A stretch of DNA of 64,000 nt from Vagococcus fessus (GTDB lineage: Bacteria > Bacillota > Bacilli > Lactobacillales > Vagococcaceae). Both the position numbers and the translations under genes were made by a program. The DNA is taken from contig NZ_NGJY01000001.1 in the NCBI RefSeq assembly GCF_003987565.1, positions 496,001-560,000 on the forward strand, given 5' to 3'. The notes beneath the pieces are model-generated. The model saw only the letters and a list, made by a program, of their open reading frames with translations, did not search any database and was not told the origin of the DNA. Shown here piece after piece: positions 35,544 to 43,229 of this stretch. The first letter of the stretch is position 1. Each line of letters opens with the position of its first letter.

Positions 35544-35921
35544 CTATTTTTTCTTTTTACCTATCGATTTGAATCCACGTTTCACCACATCCATAAAGCT
35601 AAGAGAATGAACCATACGGTCTGGTTCAACATACTCTCTTACAGCTCTAAGGACCTTCTTAGGCTGCTTAGATGAAAAAGTATACGTGCCATTTTTCTTA
35701 GTTTGAATAGCGTAGCGTGGAATCCATTTTCCTTTGAACATCACAGAAGCTAGAACTAAATCTACTTCTTCCCACGGAATTTGGATGAATTTACGTTTAT
35801 CACGGTCATTGTAAAACTCAAAACCTTTATCTCCTACCATGATTTTACCGTAATCGGTTAAACCAGTGAATGATGTGGCATCAATGACCAAATCTACTTT
35901 TGTATTAATTGATTGTACCAT
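35544..35921 (-). CDS. manO: DUF956 family protein of the mannose PTS operon (ManO-like)
   Basis: The 125-residue soluble protein matches the DUF956 family by length, by the segment G-D-K-G-F-E-F-Y-N-D-R and by its place as the last gene of a man operon. ManO proteins of lactic acid bacteria are thought to modulate expression of the mannose PTS; the mechanism is not settled. A hairpin terminator separates it from the IID gene, so it is probably made at a lower level. Its start has GGAGC just upstream. Confidence 0.85.
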   Translation of the reverse strand: MVQSINTKVDLVIDATSFTGLTDYGKIMVGDKGFEFYNDRDKRKFIQIPWEEVDLVLASVMFKGKWIPRYAIQTKKNGTYTFSSKQPKKVLRAVREYVEPDRMVHSLSFMDVVKRGFKSIGKKKK

Positions 35922-35987
35922 CTTTTAAGCTCCATTTCTGTCTCTCTTCTTACTATTATTATACGTTGTTTCAAGACATTAGGCTAT

Positions 35988-36020
35988 TAAAAAAAGCTCG
36001 GAAGTTCCGAGCTTTTAATT
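35988..36020 (-). terminator. Terminator between manZ and the DUF956 gene
   Basis: AAAAGCTCGGAA and its complement form a stem of about 12 bp with a tight loop, followed on the minus strand by TTTTTTTAAT. It likely limits read-through into the DUF956 gene. Confidence 0.85.
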
Positions 36021-36025
36021 TGTTT

Positions 36026-36937
36026 CTATAATAAACCGATTAAGTGTCCAACGATCCCAACTACGAATAAGCCAAGGATGATAACAATAGGACTAACTTT
36101 TTTCTTAAGTAACCACATACAGAAGAAAGTTAATAATAACGGCATTAAGCCAGGAATTAATTGATCTAAGTTATCTTGTAATGTTGTTACTTTAGTTTGT
36201 GATAATGCCATACCAGAGTTTACTTTTTCGAAAGCTTGTTGCATACCTTCGCCACCTGCTGGTAATTTATTCCATTCGATAAATGCGCCATCATCTAGTT
36301 TAACCTCAGATACAACTGGTAAGAATTTAATAGATACCCAACGTTGTACCAATGCTGCCAGAACGAACATCCCGAGGATTGACGCTCCTTTAGTGACATC
36401 TTGTAATAAACCACCTGATAAATCATCCGTAATTTTAGAACCGGCTTTATAACCAAATTCTTGTGTGTACCACATGAATGCCATACGAATTAAGTTCCAA
36501 GCTACGAAGAAAATGATTGGTCCCATAATGTTACCAGTCATTGCAAGAGAAGCTCCTAAAGCTCCTAAGATCGGACGTAATGTAAACCAGAATACTGGAT
36601 CACCGATACCAGCTAAAGGTCCCATCATACCAACCTTAACCCCTTGAATCGCAACATCATCAACTGGAGCGCCATTTGCACGTTCTTCTTCAAGTGCTAA
36701 AGTTACTCCTAAGATTGGTGATGCGATATATGGATGTGTATTAAAGAATTCTAAATGACGTTTCATTGCTTGAGAGCGTTCTTCGTCAGTTTTATATAAT
36801 TTCTTGATTGCTGGGATCATTGAGAATGCCCAACCACCATTTTGCATACGTTCGTAGTTCCATGAACCTTGAATAAATGTTGAGCGCCAAGCTACGGCTA
36901 GACGGTCTTTTTTAGTTAATTCAATTTTTTCTGCCAT
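36026..36937 (-). CDS. manZ: Mannose-class PTS transporter subunit IID
   Basis: IID is one of the two membrane subunits of the mannose PTS, which imports and phosphorylates mannose, glucose and related sugars. The 303-residue protein has the family features N-Y-E-R-M-Q-N-G-G near the start, G-P-L-A-G-I-G-D-P, and hydrophobic helices at the C-terminus. A longer frame starts at 36970, but AGGAGGAG is placed for the ATG at 36937 (M-A-E-K-I-E). It follows manY by 22 bp. Confidence 0.95.
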   Translation of the reverse strand: MAEKIELTKKDRLAVAWRSTFIQGSWNYERMQNGGWAFSMIPAIKKLYKTDEERSQAMKRHLEFFNTHPYIASPILGVTLALEEERANGAPVDDVAIQGVKVGMMGPLAGIGDPVFWFTLRPILGALGASLAMTGNIMGPIIFFVAWNLIRMAFMWYTQEFGYKAGSKITDDLSGGLLQDVTKGASILGMFVLAALVQRWVSIKFLPVVSEVKLDDGAFIEWNKLPAGGEGMQQAFEKVNSGMALSQTKVTTLQDNLDQLIPGLMPLLLTFFCMWLLKKKVSPIVIILGLFVVGIVGHLIGLL

Positions 36938-36959
36938 TTTCTGTTCTCCTCCTTCAGGA

Positions 36960-37763
36960 TTAATAGTCATTTAAGATGTCGCCTAGTGGGTCGCCTGAGT
37001 TACTGTTGCTTCCTCCGTTAGATGAACCACCCATTTTAGATAAGTTTAAGTAGATAAGAGCAAGTGCCACACCGATACCACCTAAAGCGATTAATGTTAA
37101 TTCTGACATTGCTGCTACAACGAAACCTAAAATGAAGAAAGGCCATACTTCTTTTGTTGCCATCATGTTGATTACAAGTGCGTAACCTACGGCAACGACC
37201 ATTCCACCACCGATAGCCATACCTTCATTTAACCATGCTGGCATTGACTCTAAGAATCCTTGAACAGTTGAAGCTGGGATGAATAATAATGCTGCTGCAG
37301 GAATTGCAATACGTAAACCTTGCATTGCTACTGCGGCCATGTGTAACATTTCTAAACGTCTGATGTTACCTTTTTCAGCTGCTGCATCCATCATGTGAAC
37401 GATTGGCACAGCTAATGTACGAACGATCATTGTTAAGAATAAACCTGCTACTGCTAAAGGTACGGCAACCGCAATCGCTGTATCAACACCTTTAACACCT
37501 TGACCACCTAATACTAAAATAATTGCTGATGCAACTGATGCTAAAGCAGCATCTGGTGCTACTGCTGCTCCGATATTTGCCCAACCTAAAGCGATCATTT
37601 GTAATGTACCACCTAAGATGATACCAGCTTCTAGGTTACCTGTTACTAAACCGATTAATGTACACGCCACTAATGGTTGATGGAATTGGAATTCATCTAA
37701 AATCCCTTCCATACCAGCTAGGAACGCAATAAGTATAACTAAAATCATTGATAGTGCTGACAT
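36960..37763 (-). CDS. manY: Mannose-class PTS transporter subunit IIC
   Basis: IIC forms the sugar path through the membrane together with IID. The 267-residue protein has several hydrophobic helices and the family segments Q-P-L-V-A-C-T-L-I-G and G-W-A-N-I-G-A-A-V-A-P-D-A-A. An AGGAGG site lies 6 nt before the ATG. A short Gly/Ser/Asn-rich tail follows the last helix. The complete mannose PTS is also a known receptor for class IIa bacteriocins, which gives context to the immunity gene at 44844. Confidence 0.95.
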   Translation of the reverse strand: MSALSMILVILIAFLAGMEGILDEFQFHQPLVACTLIGLVTGNLEAGIILGGTLQMIALGWANIGAAVAPDAALASVASAIILVLGGQGVKGVDTAIAVAVPLAVAGLFLTMIVRTLAVPIVHMMDAAAEKGNIRRLEMLHMAAVAMQGLRIAIPAAALLFIPASTVQGFLESMPAWLNEGMAIGGGMVVAVGYALVINMMATKEVWPFFILGFVVAAMSELTLIALGGIGVALALIYLNLSKMGGSSNGGSNSNSGDPLGDILNDY

Positions 37764-37789
37764 GATAAGCCTCCTATATTATTTAATTT

Positions 37790-38782
37790 TTATTTTGCAT
37801 TGTTAATTTCTGTTTGTGCTTTTTTCAAAATCTCATCCATGTTGGCTTTAGAATCATTTGGTACTTTACGGACATCAAATTTAACGCCTTTTTCTTTGAT
37901 TTTCGCAAATGTATCCACATCATCTTGTCCCATAGATAATACTTTACTTACTACTACTTTACCCACTGAGTGAGCCATTGAACCGATATTAACTTCTTTA
38001 ATATCTACGCCACCTTCTAATGCGCGTAAAACGTCTTGAGGTGTTTCAAATAATAGTAACGCTTTTGTATTACCAAAACGAGGATCTTTTGAAATTTCAA
38101 TCATTTTACTGATTGGGATAACGTTAGCTTTAACCCCTGGAGGAGCAGCTTGTTCGATTAATTTCTTACGTAAGTCATCTTTTGCTACTGCATCAGATAC
38201 TACGATAATACGGTTTGGTTGTGTTGTTTTAGTCCAAGCTGTTGCAACTTGTCCATGTAATAGACGAGAGTCAATACGAGCTAGAACAAACTCAATTTCA
38301 CCATTTCCTAAAACAGTTCCTGGTGCAATAGCGCCTTGAATTTCTTCTTTTTCAGCTACTGCTGGTGCTGCTTCTTCAGGTTCTAGAGCTTCTGGACGAA
38401 CTCTAACCCCTTCTTTTGCTGTTTCAAGAACGTGAGCTGCAATTTCTTGAGCTGAGTTCATTGAAAAACGTGACGCATACGCTTCGATAACCATTGGTAA
38501 ATTCATACCAGCTACGATAGCCCATTTGTCTTTGTGGTCCTCAAACAATGTATTTGCTTGGTTAAAAGGTGTACCGCCCCATAAATCAACTAAGAATAAA
38601 ACTTCTTCTTGATCGTCAAATGTTGCGATAGCTTCTTGCATTTTAGCCTTAACATCTTCAGGTCCTTCACTAGGCATTAACGTAATAGCTTTTACGTTCT
38701 CTTGCTCTCCGAAAATCATAGCGCCGGATTGTAAGATACCTTCAGCGAATTCACCGTGACTGGCTAGGATAATTCCTACCAT
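37790..38782 (-). CDS. manX: Mannose-class PTS transporter subunit IIAB
   Basis: This cytoplasmic fusion passes phosphate from HPr to the sugar. The IIA domain (about 1-130) has the phosphorylatable H9 in A-S-H-G-E-F-A. An Ala/Pro/Glu-rich linker follows at about 135-155. The IIB domain has its phospho-His in R-I-D-S-R-L-L-H-G-Q-V near 175. The length of 330 residues is usual. It is the first gene of manXYZ-DUF956, with GGAGGG before the ATG and a sigma-54 promoter about 50 bp upstream. Confidence 0.95.
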   Translation of the reverse strand: MVGIILASHGEFAEGILQSGAMIFGEQENVKAITLMPSEGPEDVKAKMQEAIATFDDQEEVLFLVDLWGGTPFNQANTLFEDHKDKWAIVAGMNLPMVIEAYASRFSMNSAQEIAAHVLETAKEGVRVRPEALEPEEAAPAVAEKEEIQGAIAPGTVLGNGEIEFVLARIDSRLLHGQVATAWTKTTQPNRIIVVSDAVAKDDLRKKLIEQAAPPGVKANVIPISKMIEISKDPRFGNTKALLLFETPQDVLRALEGGVDIKEVNIGSMAHSVGKVVVSKVLSMGQDDVDTFAKIKEKGVKFDVRKVPNDSKANMDEILKKAQTEINNAK

Positions 38783-38832
38783 ATTCTAATCCCTCCTATT
38801 TCATTTATCTTTTTTTAAAGATCACCTTTATA

Positions 38833-38851
38833 CAAGCAATTACCGTGCCAA
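38833..38851 (-). promoter_or_regulatory. Sigma-54 promoter of the man operon
   Basis: On the minus strand TTGGCAC, five bases, TTGCTTG match the -24/-12 elements of sigma-54 promoters almost perfectly. Mannose PTS operons of Listeria and Enterococcus are known to use sigma-54 with a LevR/ManR-type activator. The activator gene is not in this window. Confidence 0.88.
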
Positions 38852-38900
38852 ATTTAGTGTGTCGGTCATTTTCCACCAAACCACGGCAATTTTCGTCATA

Positions 38901-38996
38901 GATAATACACTCTTTACTATTTCGTTGTGTATCGATAGTGTATTATCAGGTTTTTAATGAACACTCTACCTAGTGTATTGTATTTTAAATACACTA
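38901..38996. promoter_or_regulatory. Cluster of AGTGTATT half-sites between man operon and alcohol dehydrogenase
   Basis: GATAATACACT (38901-38911) and AGTGTATTATC (38937-38947) form a perfect 11-bp inverted repeat. TAGTGTATT (38971-38979) and AAATACACTA (38987-38996) form a second one. They lie 50-145 bp upstream of the sigma-54 promoter, where an activator would bind, and also upstream of the divergent dehydrogenase gene. Confidence 0.6.
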
Positions 38997-39170
38997 AGAA
39001 AACTTTCTATACATAAATATCAAATAAGAACACAACTGTTGTTCCGTTTTTTTTATAGGACATATTTAACGATTTGTCCGTTCAATTATTCACAAAAAGT
39101 TTTATACTTTAGATATAGTTTTGAAAAGGGATACATTCCCTACACCATTAAAAGAAAAGAGGAATTTATT

Positions 39171-40331
39171 ATGCGTTATTTTGATTACTTTTTACCTAAT
39201 GTAAACTTCTTTGGTCCTAAATCTGTTGAGGTCATTGGAGATCGTGTCGAACTTCTAGGCGTTAAAAAAGCTCTTATCGTAACAGATGGTTTCTTACGTA
39301 ATATGGAAAATGGTCCAGTGAAACAAGTTGAAAAACATTTAAATGATAAAAATATTGAGTATGTTTTCTATGACGGTGTTGAACCTAATCCTAAAATCTC
39401 TAACTGTTTAGACGGATTAGCCGTTTACAATGATAACAATTGTGACGCTATTATCACTGTTGGTGGTGGTTCTGCTCATGACTGTGGTAAAGGTATTGGT
39501 ATTGCAGCAACACACGACAAACCTCTTACTGAATTAGCTGGTATTGAAACACTTGATAACCCACTTCCTCCAATTGTTGCTGTCAATACAACAGCTGGTA
39601 CTGCAAGTGAAATTACACGTCACTGTGTCTTAACAAATTCAGAAACACATTTAAAATTCGTTATCGTAAGCTGGCGTAATGTCCCTGTTGTTTCTATTAA
39701 TGATCCATTATTAATGTTAGATATTCCAGCTGGCCTTACAGCTGCAACAGGTATGGATGCTTTAACTCATGCGGTTGAATCTTATGTCTCTAAAAATGCT
39801 AACCCTGTAACAGATGCGGCTGCTATCCAAGCGATCAAACTAATTAGCACAAACTTACGCCAAGCTGTTGCCAATGGACAAAATGTTGAAGCGCGTGAAA
39901 ATATGGCGTACGCTTCACTTCTTGCTGGTATGGCCTTTAACAATGCTGACCTTGGTTACGTACATGCTATGGCTCACCAATTAGGTGGACAATACGATAT
40001 GGCTCATGGTGTTGCCAATGCGATTCTTTTACCAACTGTTGAAGAATACAACATGATTTCAAACATTGATAAATTTGCTGATATTGCCGAATTTATGGGT
40101 GAAGATGTTTCTGGTTTATCAAAACGCGATGCTGCAGTACTTGCTATCAATGCGATGCGTACACTTGCAACTGATGTTGGTATTCCATCAACACTTAAAG
40201 AAATGGGTGTCAAACGTGAAGACTTCGAGTTAATGGCAACAAATGCCTTAGTCGATGGAAATGCCTTCAGTAACCCACGTCAAGGAACAAAAGCTGATAT
40301 TATTTCATTATTTGAAAAAGCTTACGAATAA
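39171..40331 (+). CDS. Iron-containing alcohol dehydrogenase (1,3-propanediol dehydrogenase-like)
   Basis: Family III alcohol dehydrogenases reduce aldehydes with NAD(P)H and usually hold iron. The protein has G-G-G-S-A-H-D-C-G-K for the cofactor, T-T-A-G-T-A-S-E-I-T, and metal ligands in G-M-D-A-L-T-H-A-V-E, H-A-M-A-H-Q-L-G-G and A-H-G-V-A-N-A. At 386 residues it is of normal length. A longer frame opens at 38973 inside the regulatory region, but AAGAGGA precedes the ATG at 39171 and the family begins there. A TATACT -10 lies at 39103-39108. Substrate choice is not visible. Confidence 0.9.
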   Translation: MRYFDYFLPNVNFFGPKSVEVIGDRVELLGVKKALIVTDGFLRNMENGPVKQVEKHLNDKNIEYVFYDGVEPNPKISNCLDGLAVYNDNNCDAIITVGGGSAHDCGKGIGIAATHDKPLTELAGIETLDNPLPPIVAVNTTAGTASEITRHCVLTNSETHLKFVIVSWRNVPVVSINDPLLMLDIPAGLTAATGMDALTHAVESYVSKNANPVTDAAAIQAIKLISTNLRQAVANGQNVEARENMAYASLLAGMAFNNADLGYVHAMAHQLGGQYDMAHGVANAILLPTVEEYNMISNIDKFADIAEFMGEDVSGLSKRDAAVLAINAMRTLATDVGIPSTLKEMGVKREDFELMATNALVDGNAFSNPRQGTKADIISLFEKAYE

Positions 40332-40336
40332 AATTT

Positions 40337-40376
40337 AAAAGGAGTAGCTTGTTTTTTTCAAGCTACTCCTTTTTTA
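40337..40376. terminator. Bidirectional terminator
   Basis: A 15-bp perfect stem (AAAAGGAGTAGCTTG and complement) with a T7 loop is followed by T6 on the plus strand. Its right arm overlaps the last codons of the convergent 119-residue gene. Confidence 0.9.
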
Positions 40377-40717
40377 CTCTTTAAAGTGTATTCTTCTATC
40401 TTCCAGTCTATTTCAAGCAATTTATCTAGTTTCTTCCTATAATAAGCAAGTAAAACTAACTCGTATAAGGGAATAAAACTATCTAGCAAGACTGTTTCTG
40501 TATATTCTAGTGTATCAATTTCTTTAAATCGATTCTCTTTCCAAAAATCAGATAACCCCTCATCTACAACTAGCTCCTCAAACTTAGCCAACTTACGCTT
40601 CGTTAACTCAGACTTCTGCATCTCTTTAATATCCGCAGCATTATCAATACAGCACTTATCAAACTTGATATAGTCTCTCGGGAAATAAGCCTCTAAATCG
40701 GTCGTTACTCGTTTCAT
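40358..40717 (-). CDS. Small protein of unknown function behind a perfect palindrome
   Basis: The 119-residue protein is charged and helical, with no signal peptide, membrane helix or HTH that I can see. A Cys-Cys pair lies near residue 21. I do not recognise a family. The frame opens at 40756, inside the palindrome, but GAGGAGG lies 6 nt before the ATG at 40717 (M-K-R-V-T-T-D), which is chosen. The palindrome directly upstream suggests tight control. Confidence 0.65.
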   Translation of the reverse strand: MKRVTTDLEAYFPRDYIKFDKCCIDNAADIKEMQKSELTKRKLAKFEELVVDEGLSDFWKENRFKEIDTLEYTETVLLDSFIPLYELVLLAYYRKKLDKLLEIDWKIEEYTLKSKKGVA

Positions 40718-40738
40718 AAATTCCCTCCTCATTACCTT

Positions 40739-40758
40739 TAGTGTATCATGATACACTA
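40739..40758. promoter_or_regulatory. 20-bp perfect palindrome, probable operator
   Basis: TAGTGTAT-CATG-ATACACTA lies 22 bp upstream of the small gene's start. Its half-site TAGTGTAT recurs in the man/alcohol dehydrogenase intergenic region, which suggests a shared regulator. Confidence 0.7.
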
Positions 40759-40872
40759 GTGCATTCTAACTATATGTTTCAAATAATATCCCCTTACTAG
40801 TAAACTTTTATTTTTTACTTACGAGAATTTTTTTAATCTGCTACACTATTTTTACAGTGAACATTACTCGTA

Positions 40873-40917
40873 AGACGTAGGAACCATCTGCCAAGATGGT
40901 TTCTGCGTCTTTTTTGT
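40873..40917 (+). terminator. Leader terminator upstream of the DUF2798 gene
   Basis: AGACG, a 2-nt bulge and GGAACCATCT pair with AGATGGTTTC and CGTCT around a GCCA loop, followed by T6. It stands about 30 bp before the DUF2798 start, so it is either an attenuator or the end of a small RNA. Confidence 0.8.
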
Positions 40918-40949
40918 TTACTGATATTAAGAAAGATAGGAGTTTTTTT

Positions 40950-41429
40950 ATGTCACACGATTTACGTTTACCACACAATCCAAAGGAAGGTCTTCTTTAT
41001 GGCAGTATCATTTGCGGGATAACCGCCTTTTTGATGTCTAGTTTTAATATCTACTTAGAATTCAGAGCTGTAGATAGTCACTATGTCACAACAGTACTCA
41101 AAGCTTTTCCTCTATTTTTTGTTATAGCTATGTTGCTAGAAAATTTTGTCATTAGAAAAGCGGTGATGCCTCTTCTAACTAAATTTAGTCATGCCAATGA
41201 TAGTTTTAATGCTCAGGTCTTATTTAATGTATTTTTTACCGTCATCGGTATGTCCGTAATTATGACAGTAATTGGTGATGTTGTCGGTCACGGTTTTGCC
41301 ATTCAAACTGGACTATTAAATCGTTTCATTACAGCATGGCCTCGTAACTTTACGATTGTATTGTTTATTGAACTTTTAATCGCTCAACCTACCGCACGTC
41401 ACATGATGCGTCGGTTGCATCACCACTAA
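40950..41429 (+). CDS. DUF2798 family membrane protein
   Basis: The 159-residue protein has four predicted membrane helices (about 15-35, 48-68, 85-110 and 125-145), with P-H-N-P-K-E-G-L-L-Y-G near the N-terminus and a His-rich C-terminal end (R-R-L-H-H-H). The size and layout match DUF2798 proteins, whose function is unknown. The frame opens at 40896 within the leader hairpin, but AGATAGGAG precedes the ATG at 40950. It stands alone between two terminators. Confidence 0.75.
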   Translation: MSHDLRLPHNPKEGLLYGSIICGITAFLMSSFNIYLEFRAVDSHYVTTVLKAFPLFFVIAMLLENFVIRKAVMPLLTKFSHANDSFNAQVLFNVFFTVIGMSVIMTVIGDVVGHGFAIQTGLLNRFITAWPRNFTIVLFIELLIAQPTARHMMRRLHHH

Positions 41430-41458
41430 AAAAGAGAGCCCTTTGGCTCTCTTTTTTG
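41427..41458. terminator. Bidirectional terminator
   Basis: AAAAAAGAGAGCC and its complement with loop CTTT, T6 on the plus strand, lie between the convergent DUF2798 and hydroxyacid dehydrogenase genes. Confidence 0.9.
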
Positions 41459-42409
41459 TTAGAATCCTTTTTTCACAACATTAGATAACGGGTCCTCTTT
41501 CAAGAACTTCTCAAGATTATTTTCCGCTATTTCTATGTATTTAGTTAAGGTTTCTTCTAAATCAAAACCACCAGCAACATGAGGGGTGATAATCATATTT
41601 TTCAAATCCCATGCGTCATGATTTTCTGGTAATGGCTCTGGTTCAGTTACATCTAACACCGCTGTAAACTCATCTTCTTGCTTCATATGGGTACATAATG
41701 CCTCTAAATCAACCAGACTACCACGCCCCACATTTACAAGGATGGCATCTGATTTCATTTTCGCAAGTAACTCACTATCTACTAAATGGTAATTGCTCGC
41801 CATTGCTGGAACGCAAAGTATTAAGACATCTAAGTCACTGACTTTTTCAGCCATATTATCAACGGTTCTAACTTCTTTTACAAATGGGAAACTTACTTTA
41901 TCTGATTTATAAAAGCCGATAATCTCACTACCTAATCCTGAGAACTTTTCAGCAATATTACGGCCAATATCTCCAAGTCCAATGATGCCGACTTTTGAGC
42001 CATAGATTGATTTGATTTTCCCTTCATTTTTCCAATCATGAGTCAGTTGATTTTTATGGTATAAATGAAGTTTTCTCATTGCCATCATGGTCGTAGCAAG
42101 TGTATGCTCTGCCACAGTTAAGCCGTATGCCCCTTTGGCATTTGTTAACGTAGTCTGTTCTGGTAATAAATCAGGTTTATTGTAGGCATCATAGCCTGCA
42201 CTGCAGAGCTGTATCCATTTTAATTTATCTAATTTATTATGTAATCTTTTGGGATGTAAATTGCCCCAAATAATCGTCGCACGTGCTAATTCGTCATCTG
42301 TCACATCTTTAGGATTGGTAAAACTAAACTCAACGGTCTTAAAACGGTCAATTAACTCAGTCTTCTTTTCTACTGATAAATCATTTAAAACTACTAGTTT
42401 TTCTGTCAT
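41459..42409 (-). CDS. D-2-hydroxyacid dehydrogenase
   Basis: Enzymes of this family interconvert 2-keto acids and D-2-hydroxyacids with NAD(H). The 316-residue protein has the Rossmann motif G-I-I-G-L-G-D-I-G (about 137-145), N-V-G-R-G-S-L-V-D, and a T-E-P-E-P-L-P segment followed by T-P-H-V-A-G, which carries the catalytic His. The Arg and Glu of the catalytic triad fall in the expected segments. AAGGAGAG precedes the ATG. A cre-like site near 42430 suggests carbon catabolite control. The substrate is not clear. Confidence 0.88.
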   Translation of the reverse strand: MTEKLVVLNDLSVEKKTELIDRFKTVEFSFTNPKDVTDDELARATIIWGNLHPKRLHNKLDKLKWIQLCSAGYDAYNKPDLLPEQTTLTNAKGAYGLTVAEHTLATTMMAMRKLHLYHKNQLTHDWKNEGKIKSIYGSKVGIIGLGDIGRNIAEKFSGLGSEIIGFYKSDKVSFPFVKEVRTVDNMAEKVSDLDVLILCVPAMASNYHLVDSELLAKMKSDAILVNVGRGSLVDLEALCTHMKQEDEFTAVLDVTEPEPLPENHDAWDLKNMIITPHVAGGFDLEETLTKYIEIAENNLEKFLKEDPLSNVVKKGF

Positions 42410-42422
42410 GTCCCAGCTCTCC

Positions 42423-42436
42423 TTTAAACGTTTTCA
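42423..42436 (-). promoter_or_regulatory. Candidate cre site of the hydroxyacid dehydrogenase gene
   Basis: On the minus strand TGAAAACGTTTAAA matches the CcpA consensus TGWAANCGNTNWCA at 13 of 14 positions. It lies between a TATACT -10 (42450-42445) and the start codon, a position that blocks transcription. Confidence 0.55.
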
Positions 42437-42497
42437 TTCCCCACTAGTATAGCACTTGCATTGATGTTTCGTTACTATTTAAACCTAAATTTCAAAT

Positions 42498-43124
42498 TTA
42501 AATTCGCTCACTAATCTTCGCCATAAAGGCTTCTTTACCGTAGAAGTCAGGTAACAATAACTCAGGGAATATTTCCTTAAAGAAATAGCCCACAGATGGA
42601 CGGTGTTCAAACTTTTTAATCGTTTCGACTGATTCGATAAACATCTCTTTGTATACCGGCTCTGGATTATTTTTAACAATCTCCTCAAATGATTCGTACA
42701 ACAAATCCACTTTATCCGCAATGGCTAAAATTTCACCTTCAACTGTATCGTCTTTCCCTTCAAATAAGCGTCTTCTATAAATATCTTGAAACTCACTTGG
42801 AATTTCCTCTTCAATAAACTGGTCGGTCATTTTTTCTTCTACCGTCTGTAACATGCCTCTTAATTCTTTGCTGGCATATTTGACCGGGGTCTTAATATCT
42901 CCAATAAAACGTTCTGTATAATCATGATTCAATGCTTTTTCGTATAATGATTTCCAATTAATCGTCACACCGTTTACTTCTTCAATATCCCCTAAGACTT
43001 GTGCGATAGACGCCACTCGGTAAGAATGGGCGGCTACCGTATGCTCGGTAAATTTGAAAAATCCTGGTGCACGTGTAATGGTCTCCAAACTGTTTAATCC
43101 TAATATAAATTCATTTAATCCCAT
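42498..43124 (-). CDS. HD-domain phosphohydrolase (YfbR-like 5'-nucleotidase)
   Basis: The 208-residue protein has the HD-type metal site: H in T-V-A-A-H-S-Y-R-V, then H-D in A-L-N-H-D-Y-T-E, then D in A-I-A-D-K-V-D. YfbR-like proteins of this length remove phosphate from deoxynucleoside monophosphates. The frame opens at 43154, but GGAGGG lies before the ATG at 43124 (M-G-L-N-E-F), which is chosen. The substrate is inferred from family only. Confidence 0.8.
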   Translation of the reverse strand: MGLNEFILGLNSLETITRAPGFFKFTEHTVAAHSYRVASIAQVLGDIEEVNGVTINWKSLYEKALNHDYTERFIGDIKTPVKYASKELRGMLQTVEEKMTDQFIEEEIPSEFQDIYRRRLFEGKDDTVEGEILAIADKVDLLYESFEEIVKNNPEPVYKEMFIESVETIKKFEHRPSVGYFFKEIFPELLLPDFYGKEAFMAKISERI

Positions 43125-43185
43125 ACTATCCCTCCTAGGTATTTTTACTATCATACCGAAATCACGTCATCGCGTCAAAGAATAT

Positions 43186-43217
43186 GCTAAAAAAGCCCAC
43201 TCCTAAGAGCAGGCTTC
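43186..43217 (-). terminator. Terminator of the SulP gene
   Basis: AAGCCtgCTC / GAGtgGGCTT with loop TTAG is followed on the minus strand by T6. It lies 12 bp after the SulP stop. Confidence 0.75.
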
Positions 43218-43229
43218 TGATTACTACTA

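Noticed and set aside
39074-39096. Rex-type redox operator before the alcohol dehydrogenase
   Set aside because: Only one half (TTCACAA) fits. The other half matches at few positions, so I could not support the site.
39122-39135. cre site in the alcohol dehydrogenase leader
   Set aside because: TGAAAAGGGATACA lacks the central CG and has a second mismatch, so it is too weak to call.
38973-39170. N-terminal extension of the alcohol dehydrogenase
   Set aside because: It runs through promoter and operator-like DNA, has no family similarity, and a good ribosome site precedes the ATG at 39171.
42485-42721. A 78-codon minus-strand frame within the HD-domain gene
   Set aside because: It overlaps a well-supported gene in another frame and has unnatural composition.
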